From: Mesodorylaimus sp. YZB2_4
Lineage: Eukaryota > Nematoda > Enoplea > Dorylaimida > Dorylaimidae
Reading direction: 5' to 3'
Length of the DNA stretch: 64,000 nucleotides
Assembly (NCBI GenBank): GCA_030248295.1
Contig: JASANH010001234.1
Location: 248,001 to 312,000 of the forward strand
Positions 57,301-64,000 of this stretch are shown piece by piece (the first letter of the stretch is position 1; every line of letters starts with the position of its first letter). Position numbers and translations under genes: made by a program. The notes under the pieces were generated by a model. The model was not told the DNA's origin and made no database searches. It was given only the letters and a program-made list of their open reading frames with translations.

Positions 57301-60300
57301 AGCAAGATCAGCCTAGCTTTCGTGTGGCTATCAGTGTGGCTATCGTTGTCATCGATTTGGGCCGATGTTGCTGTTGCCTCTTCATCGCTACTGCTGCTAC
57401 TGCGTCATCGCAAATACGATGGATCAGTGTGCCTAGCGTGCTTATGCCTAACTACATGCAGAATCCCGACGCCTCAATGTCGGGATCGGGATCCTGACCT
57501 ATCCCTATAGGGAATATGGGAATTTTTCGAGCCAAAATCAGGGAGAACTAAACAGTTGCATTTTGAGATTAAAAATTGTGAAAATTATCAAAAAATATTT
57601 TAATTTTGCTTCGAAAATTTGGAAAAACTCAAGAAAAATCATTCTCTGTCAAGAAAAATCATTGCCTTGTATGTACTCTCTTAAGGTACAAAGTTTATAA
57701 CGCAATTGATAAATGAAAGTTTTAAAAAAATATTTTCTGGGTTGGGCCCCGTGCCGCCCCAGTTCCCCACGGGACTTCCACCCTGTTTCGCCTATTGCCG
57801 GCCAGCAGTCCTAGCATGATAAGCGAGGCCATGGGAGACCAACCCTCAGACGTCTCTACTAGGAGCACCTCCACGAGGGCATCCTGCCAGGTGCGACCGG
57901 ATCTTTCGGTTCCGGTGGATCCGGCCGGATCTGACTGGATCCGGTTCCGGTACCGGATCCGGATCTTTTCTGCCGGATCTTACCGGATCTTTGAATTTTG
58001 GACTGCTTATGACAAAATGAAGAATTTGACCACTTATGACAATATGGTCAAATACAATATATTTGACACTTATGAGAAACTGTTATTTTTAAGATGTAAT
58101 TTGAGAGCCGTTAATTTCGATTTATCTTTTTTGTCGGAATGAGCGCATTCTCAAGGTTGATGATCGATTATTATGATTAATTGCTTTGATTTTTCATTCT
58201 GAATGTTTGATTTGTCTTATCATATGATTTGAATTGACGAAAAACGAATTTGATTGAAATTTTGTTCAAATTTTTTTAGATCCGGTAGATCCGGTAGATC
58301 CGGATCCGGATCTTTTTTGGATCCGGTCGCACCTGGGCATCCTGTCATGTCATGTCATACTTTCTCCGTAGCCAAGCACTATATAGCGCACTCGAGGGCT
58401 ATATAATTGAACACATAATTGACAATAATTTTGTGTCGAGGCGGGAGTCGAACCCTCCCCTGTAAGTGCGCACCCAGTGTGAGAGGCACACGCCTTAACC
58501 TGCTAGGCCACGACCCCGGGAGGCCGGGTCGTGGCCTAGCCTGCCTCTCCTGTGCCAGCACCAGCCTCCCAGGATTATACTAGGCGATGAGGGAGGGTCC
58601 TTCCCAGGTGAGTAGCCCAGAGCCAGGTGTGCAAGGCCAGCGACGGACTTACGAAACTGCCATCCTCAGTCTGGACAGAACTGCGGCCTCCCGGTCGGGG
58701 ATGCTGGCCCAAGCCATGCGGGACCAACATCCTAACCAATTAAGCCACCGCGGCTCGGATACATAAAGCTTGCTTTTTTTGCTTCCTGGACCCTCGTTTC
58801 AAAACGCCCAAAAAATTTCATACTTCCTTAGTCAGGGGTTGGTTTCAAAATGTGCAAAAACTTACAAAATTGCGATAATAGACGCCCACGCGATTCAAAC
58901 ATTCCATTGATACGTGTCGAAGTGAATTCGATTCGAGCAAAGCGCAAAGATTCAACGAAATAAATTGAGCGCAACTGGCGAATAGCTGATCCGCATTGAT
59001 CGCACCCGCAAAATCCAGCATGTCGCTCGCATTTCGCAATGTTATCCTTGCCGCTAATTCGATCTCGCACAATTGCCTCAAACGATCCAATAGCCATTGG
59101 TCAGCGCATACGAGAATTTTACCTGAAATTCAACATAAACTCCTTGTATAGCCTGCTTTTAATCGCTTCAGCCAACTTTCCTCTAATTTACTGTACACCA
59201 CGCCAGGAGCCAGCAAATCATTCTGTTACTACCGAGTGGACTGATCAATCTAGATTAAGAATCAATTTTACTCAAAATTGAGCATTGATCAGGATTCGAA
59301 CCCTCTACCCGGGGAATACTAGTCCAGTGTCCCAATCACTGCCTCCACTATCCAAGACTTTCGAATGCCGACGAGTGCGGCAAGACGCCTCACATGCTAG
59401 GCGACCAATGACCCATAACGGATACAGTAGGTCGCCAAAGAAAACTTCAACCCACGCCGAGGCTTATCCCTTCGTGCGCCAAGATTGTCAAGAATAGGTT
59501 TTATGGTGATGACGAACAGAATATGGAAGGGACCATCTCGCCACCTTCCCTAGTGAGGTAATCATTTTACGGGTAGAAAGTAAGTAAAACATGCTTTTCC
59601 ACAAAAGGAGGCGAAGGGGGGGGGGGGGATGAAACATGTACAGGCCCCTTCCCCTCTCCGATGCCCACTCACCATAATGCTCCAACATTTCCTTATCAGC
59701 CGTCGCATACAAATCTTTGTTCTTCCCCTCCGTCTCCCCAGTATTCTTATCCCCTTTGAAAAACGTTGGCAATTCGTCCGTATACAAATAATGCAGAACG
59801 GGTATCAACACGCTCGATTCCACGTCCACTTTCAGAACTTGATTGCGACTCGTCTCCGACCAATATCCACTGGCGAACATGCATCGAAAATATTCGGCTC
59901 TCGACGACAACACGCATCGATGGGCCGAAATAATCAGCCCATCTTTACATTGTAATCGAACATCGCACAATTCGGGAAATGCGTTCGGTTCGAATCGAAG
60001 TCGTTGAGGACCAGCATAATAACGAGTCGATTGAATTATACTTTTCGTCGATCCATCCCAACGAAGTGTTTCCAACCTAAAAATCAATTCTCTACACCAA
60101 TTTCAAAACCGATCAATCAAACTCTAACCTCTTCACCATCATTTTCATACTTAGCCTCCTCGAAGCCTCCAATACTTCTCGAATCGGATCCCGTCCTTTA
60201 TTCCATTTCCCCATCTGCTCTCCGTCACCTTGAAGATCGTAGAATGTTACGGCGGGCGAAAAAGGTCCCGTGTGGAACAAATCGCAATCATCCGTGTAAA

Positions 60301-63300
60301 TATATTCCAATATACGAGTCAGCGCGAACTCGGTGAGCACGTGCGATGGTTCGTCCAATTGCAATTTAGTCGTCGAGGGTTGGATACGTTTGGCCAAATA
60401 AGGACATCGAGAACCTGCAACATATCTACTCTGATTAATTGGCTTTCCCCCCCCCCCCCATCAAGGGGGACACCCAAGAGCTGGTCACGTCATGCTATAC
60501 TTCATCCATCCACTGTACAGCACACTCGAGGGTTCAATCATTTCTTACCCAGGCGGGAGTCGTCGAACCCCTGTAAGTGCGAGAGTCAGACGCCTTAACC
60601 CACTAGGCCATGACCCGACACCCTGCCCAAGAAAGGACCAATTTCCTTACACAGCACGTATTTATGCAATGCCCGATATTGCGCGCCATTTTCGTTCGTC
60701 CAAATTTGAATATCGTGCAAACAATCGTCCACGTTGGCCTCTTCTAACAAACAGCCATAATCTTCGGCCAACGTACTCGACGATTTGGTCGGCAATTCCA
60801 CTAAATCGGCTTTAGGATCTTGTTGAATAACGCAGAAGTTTCTTCCATCCGATGTGGACGAAACTGACATGGCCCTATGCACCGCCTGCACTGGCGACGA
60901 TACATTGATCACTTGATATTCCAACGAATCCATCGAGCAATAACTACCGGACGCCGTTCTCGATTCCAGTACTCTGCTCGACGTCCATTTGAAATCGGTC
61001 ATTGCCGCACCCCTCTTCGTCTTCCCGCCATCATGTCCTTTCGACGCAACCGACTTCTTCGCCATTGATTTCTCGTCTTTAGCATCGTTATTCTCAATTC
61101 TAGCCTCATTTTGGCCACTTAAATCCTTGAATTCTCGAATCTTCGCTTTGTACAATTTCCCATCCTCCGTTACCAAAAATAGACCATCTTCACCGAATGT
61201 ACAAGCCGCTCGCGGATAGATCCATTTCGACAGGCCACCAGTGAACGAGCAATTACGCAATTGTTGATCCGTCGTATCCCAATATTTCATGAAGCCACCT
61301 TGAGAGAACAAGGTCAAACGAACCAATGGATGATGACGATCAGTCGATTTCTTCCAACAATTCGTATTCATTAGAACTCGAGTAAAATTTAAAAGACGAC
61401 TAAGAATTCTTCGTGATTCGAAATTATACAACAATAATAAATCGAATTTCTAAAATCAGTTTTCAAATCGACTTGATGAAATATTTATCTTCAAACCAAA
61501 CTTTTTTGCCCTTACCTTCGTCAAAATCGCGATAGCTACGTCTCCGCATGCCATATCCAGTAATTCGGAACCAGTTAGCGGTGCCGCCACGCCAACGAGT
61601 TGTCTCAAAGGTTGAACATCCGAGTCGGATTTTGGTGCGCATCGACCGAATTGTCCTTCGTTTGCTCCGCATCCATAAACGAAATCGTTAGTCCACAGAA
61701 TCGTATATGAACTGCTGCATGCGCAACTGATAAAACTATGATCTAAAAATGAGATAGAAAAGAATTATACAGTATGTCATGTCAGCTCGATTGATAGAAT
61801 CAAACATTTTTGGATCGCCTTGGTTAGCTCAGAGGGGGGAAGGACACGCTAGACCTTCATCTTGCCATCGATTTGAGTCTGACTGGGCAGGAGCATGTGT
61901 ACATACAGTATGTCCATTACGTGGTTACCATTCCCTGCCTCCTGTGGGGACCCAAATTCGATTCGAGAGCCTTGTAAGGGGGTATATAAGATCTAGTTTG
62001 CGTGTGCCATGACAATCATGTCGTGTGCGTTACGCTACCTTTGCCCTGTTAGGCCCAAGTCAACATTGGGTACAAGTCATGCTGACTGGTTCCCTTGTCT
62101 TCTTTTGTTTTGTGAATTACACTGTTAACCTGATGCTGGTATCTTAGTCAGTCTCACCTCTATGCCTTCTCCTGCGCGGTGCGGTCGAGTAAACAACATC
62201 AAGGTATCGACTTGTGAGACGAGGTCTTACAGCCTCCCTATTTGTCCATGAAGGGAGATAAAGGACGAGCCACAGCAAGGCGCGGAGAACTTCACGTTCA
62301 CTCACTGGGAATCAAACCCAGGCCCATCGGTTGCAAGTGTAATAGGCGGCATAGCCCCAGAGTGAAGAAGATACTACGGGGAGCGGATGGTCTCAAAATC
62401 CCTCCAGGCAGGTCTCCTAGTCGTAAGAGCCAGAGACATCAACCCGACGGGTTTCAGCCTCGCCTGGAGGAGCGTATCGAGCGGCCAACGAAGGCAACTG
62501 ATACGCTGTATGCCAAGGCCAGTCAAGGCAACCACATACACTACTTTCTCCACAGGCCAAACACACCTACTACACCAGTTGTGCCAAGTAAACCGCGACA
62601 GATGCCTTTGACCATTACACCAGTGCGAACTCGGCAGCGTGAGGGTCATGGCGAGTATGAGACGATTATTGATCCCCTTGACTGGGAGACGTCAACCCCT
62701 CGAGTTGATGTTTCAGCGGCAAGACTTTCCTTGCTTCACTCGGAATGCAACCAAAGAGCAGTGGGCGTTGGAAGAGAATGCGACCAGCCAAATTCAGAGA
62801 AAAAAACTTGGACTGGAGGAAGGTAAGTCTTTGGGGGAGGGCCGTTTTGCCTATAGCCACCCAGAAGCCAAACCTTCTAAGCTAGGCTACGTGGGACCAA
62901 TACACACAGCGCCGTCGCTCTGTCCGTCTCCACACGAGGGCTTCCTGGCCTGCACACTGACTTCCTTGGACGATGGAGGGTGCTCGACAGCCGAGACTTC
63001 CGTCTCCACTCGGTGCACCCCGACGTTACTGGGTGAGTCCCCACGGCCTGACGTGCAAGGTCAGCGAGGATTTATGGTTCGCAAACCGACCTCCTTCACC
63101 GGGGATTGCATCAAGGACAAGCCCAGGCCACTCGCTCCTAAGCAATACGGGTGGACGAATGCTGAACCGCCTGCAACATCGCGGCCGCCAAATGCAAGTC
63201 TCTCGACTATACCTTCGGCTGAAATGTCAACCCGAGAGGTTGACGTCTCCCAGCCGCGAGAGATCGATAATTCTCTCCCACTCGCCATGGCCTACCAGAC

Positions 63301-64000
63301 ATGAGAGTTACATTCCTCCCATCGACAGAAGTAGCGGCGACCCCATCGCTATTCCTGGAAGGAAGACCTCCCCCTCCGACCTCTCACTGCCTCCGCAGTG
63401 CAGACAGTACAGGGACCAGCTGGCTAGGCTGCCCATACCGGTGCTGGTCTAAACGCCCTAGACCGTGACGAAACTGGTCGCACACAACGTATCACGGGGA
63501 CTTACACCACTATCAACGGATGGCCCCAAGGTCCGTGACGCCAACGTAACCAAGCCTGGCAGGCGCAAAAGGAAGGGTTGCTGACCAAAGACGGCGGGAC
63601 AAAAATTCCAACTGGAGCAGGCAAGTCGTACGACTATACCAACGGTTGAAACATCAACCCGTGAGGATGACGTTTCCCAGCCTGCAGAGATCAATTACCC
63701 TCTTCCACTCGCCATGGGCCCCAAGCTGTAAGTTACAGGAGTTTTCACCCATCCTCTCCCACGCCCGCCAATCGGACGCTGCCCCCCCCCCATGCAGTAA
63801 ATAGTCAAACTTTGCTCACCTTTCACATTCTTATGCAAAGTGATCAAATGAGGCGCCGTGACATACTCGGCTACCGATTGTACGCCCAATTGCCGATGCT
63901 GATTTCCGCCCCATGCCCACGCCGAACCATTGGCAGTTACGACGACCGTGTGCTCGTCACCGACGGCCACGTTCACACATCGATCGTTGTTGGGGATCTT
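54331..64000 (-). CDS. IBTK: IBtk-like protein (RCC1 repeats, two BTB domains), 5' end outside window
   Basis: Ten exons from high to low: 64000-63820 (partial), 61742-61516, 61449-60651, 60414-60129, 60076-59673, 59122-58866, 56199-55688, 55314-55207, 55146-54876, 54474-54331, giving about 1062 residues in phase. RCC1 repeats come first (VAVGDEHTVVVTANGSAWAW, VYGCGANEGQFGRC). A first BTB follows (DIQIWTNENGAQYRALHKYV), then a second (LCDVRLQCKDGLIISAHRCV, FRCMFASGYWSETS). A Lys/Ser-rich C-terminal region holds TFDEIVKEEKSKEA and ends VEELAMQELALIYQVE. RCC1 plus two BTBs plus a charged tail is the layout of IBtk, an inhibitor of Bruton-type tyrosine kinase and a Cul3 adaptor in vertebrates. 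The N-terminal ankyrin part would lie beyond the window. The second BTB is interrupted by a charged insert (GDKNTGETEGKNKD). Introns are large and repeat-rich. Confidence 0.82.
55590..55635. repeat. Perfect palindrome: 21-bp arms with 4-nt loop
   Basis: Left arm 55590-55610 starts CCATGGCTATAC; right arm 55615-55635 ends GTATAGCCATGG; loop TAAA. The direct repeat TGTATC flanks it on both sides (55584-55589 and 55636-55641), suggesting a foldback insertion. In an IBtk-like gene intron. Confidence 0.8.
56360..56380. repeat. Poly-C tract
   Basis: A run of C broken by a single G. Similar homopolymers occur at 55380-55391, 59618-59630, 60448-60459 and 63782-63791 in the same gene's introns. They are places where assembly errors are likely. 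Confidence 0.7.
56690..57010 (+). repeat. SINE family A, plus orientation
   Basis: GCAGTGGTGCAGCTGGGTGG (A-box), GGGTTCGATCCCCGGTGATGG (B-box) and GTGGAGGTGCTCCCAGTGAG occur in order, so here the tRNA-like head is on the plus strand. Confidence 0.7.
57887..58336. mobile_element. hAT-like MITE with 17-bp terminal inverted repeats and 8-bp target duplication
   Basis: Starts CCAGGTGCGACCGGATC and ends GATCCGGTCGCACCTGG, perfect inverted repeats. GCATCCTG stands on both sides (57879-57886 and 58337-58344). Subterminal regions are packed with GATCCGG units on both ends, while the middle is AT-rich and non-coding. The 8-bp duplication fits the hAT superfamily. It landed in a SINE family A copy inside an IBtk-like gene intron. 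Confidence 0.8.
58345..58520 (-). repeat. SINE family B
   Basis: On the minus strand: CGTGGCCTAGCAGGTTAAGG (A-box), GAGGGTTCGACTCCCGCC (B-box) and a tail with GTGCTTGGCTACGG. It abuts the right target duplication of the hAT-like MITE. Confidence 0.7.
58540..58760 (-). repeat. SINE-like repeat related to family A
   Basis: GGGTCCTTCCCAGG, GAAACTGCCATCCTCAG, GATGCTGGCCCAAGC and GCCACCGCGGCTCGG match the 52640-52970 copy. The minus strand shows TGGCTTAATTGGTTAGG, an A-box-like sequence. Confidence 0.6.
59282..59375 (-). repeat. tRNA-like element in IBtk-like gene intron
   Basis: On the minus strand TAGTGGAGGCAGTGATTGGG and GAGGGTTCGAATCCTG occur in tRNA order. Similar in layout to 30310-30415, and not a complete cloverleaf. 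Confidence 0.45.
60485..60620 (-). repeat. SINE family B
   Basis: TAGTGGGTTAAGGCGTCTG and GGGGTTCGACGACTCCCGC on the minus strand; the B-box is split by a 3-nt repeat. It lies in the 236-bp IBtk intron between 60414 and 60651 and fills more than half of it. Confidence 0.65.
62350..62590 (+). repeat. Dispersed repeat, partner of 13521-13765
   Basis: GGGAGCGGATGGTCTC, CTCCTAGTCGTAAGAG, GTATCGAGCGGCCAACG and GGCAACTGATACGCTGTATG recur in the same order as at 13.5 kb. It lies in the large IBtk intron (61743-63819). Confidence 0.6.
62860..63190 (-). repeat. SINE family A
   Basis: GACGATGGAGGGTGCTCGAC, TTCGCAAACCGACCTCC, CACCGGGGATTGCATC and AAGCAATACGGGTGGACG in the family order; the B-box has decayed. 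In the large IBtk intron. Confidence 0.6.
63215..63715. repeat. Two diverged copies of the GGTTGACGTCTCCCAG repeat
   Basis: TCAACCCGAGAGGTTGACGT...ACTCGCCATGG at 63215-63300 and TCAACCCGTGAGGATGACGT...ACTCGCCATGG at 63650-63715 are about 435 bp apart. Related pieces lie near 19.9, 43.0, 46.5 and 62.7 kb. Confidence 0.55.

Noticed and set aside
62242..63452. Open frames of 150-220 codons at the right end
   Set aside because: They run through SINE family A and dispersed repeat sequence in the large intron of the IBtk-like gene and change content with the repeat borders.
1..64000. CRISPR arrays, operons, ribosome binding sites, prophage or other prokaryotic systems
   Set aside because: The window is spliced animal DNA; no regularly spaced identical repeats and no polycistronic gene runs are present.

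Overview
This is animal nuclear DNA. Almost every gene is split by spliceosomal introns with GTAAGT-like donors and TTTTAG/TTTCAG acceptors. Many introns are only about 50-60 nt, and others are swollen by tRNA-derived repeats. Several genes look ecdysozoan: a cluster of HR96/DAF-12/NHR-8-type (NR1J) nuclear receptors with the ESCKA P-box, a calponin-repeat protein of the nematode/arthropod type, an NCS-2-like calcium sensor and a sigma-class-like glutathione transferase. I lean towards a nematode or another compact-genome ecdysozoan (tardigrade, mite). The sequence alone does not settle the phylum.

Layout. (1) 1-6.1 kb: the 3' end of one NR1J-type receptor (47-436) and a complete eight-exon receptor (2016-6061). 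(2) 6.5-12.3 kb: a calponin-repeat gene on the minus strand and two related secreted MAM-like genes in opposite orientation, the minus-strand one without a recognisable first exon. (3) 12.9-14 kb: a decayed non-LTR retrotransposon tail and other repeats. (4) 15-18.8 kb: an eleven-exon transmembrane protein tyrosine phosphatase with an unusual active-site loop. (5) 21.7-24.1 kb: a large secreted protein with three internal WY-type repeats and an apparent frameshift. (6) 24.2-27.6 kb: repeats, including a long inverted repeat. (7) 27.6-39 kb: two more complete NR1J receptors facing each other. Between them lie a tandem duplication carrying a small secreted gene cut by a SINE, and an intronless neuronal calcium sensor gene. 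(8) 40.3-48.9 kb: a complete 17-exon glucosidase II alpha subunit gene. (9) 49.6-53.8 kb: an eight-finger C2H2 gene with an apparent frameshift, and a GST gene. (10) 54.3-64 kb: the 3' two-thirds or so of an IBtk-like gene (RCC1 repeats, two BTB domains, C-terminal tail), whose introns are packed with SINEs, MITEs and dispersed repeats. It runs off the right edge.

How the genes relate: the clearest theme is a local expansion of NR1J receptors, a family whose known members sense lipids, sterols and xenobiotics. A GST, a possible detoxification effector, lies in the same window. The rest look like independent housekeeping, signalling and secreted genes. Exon boundaries were set by hand from splice consensus, reading-frame continuity and comparison between paralogues. 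No database search was run.
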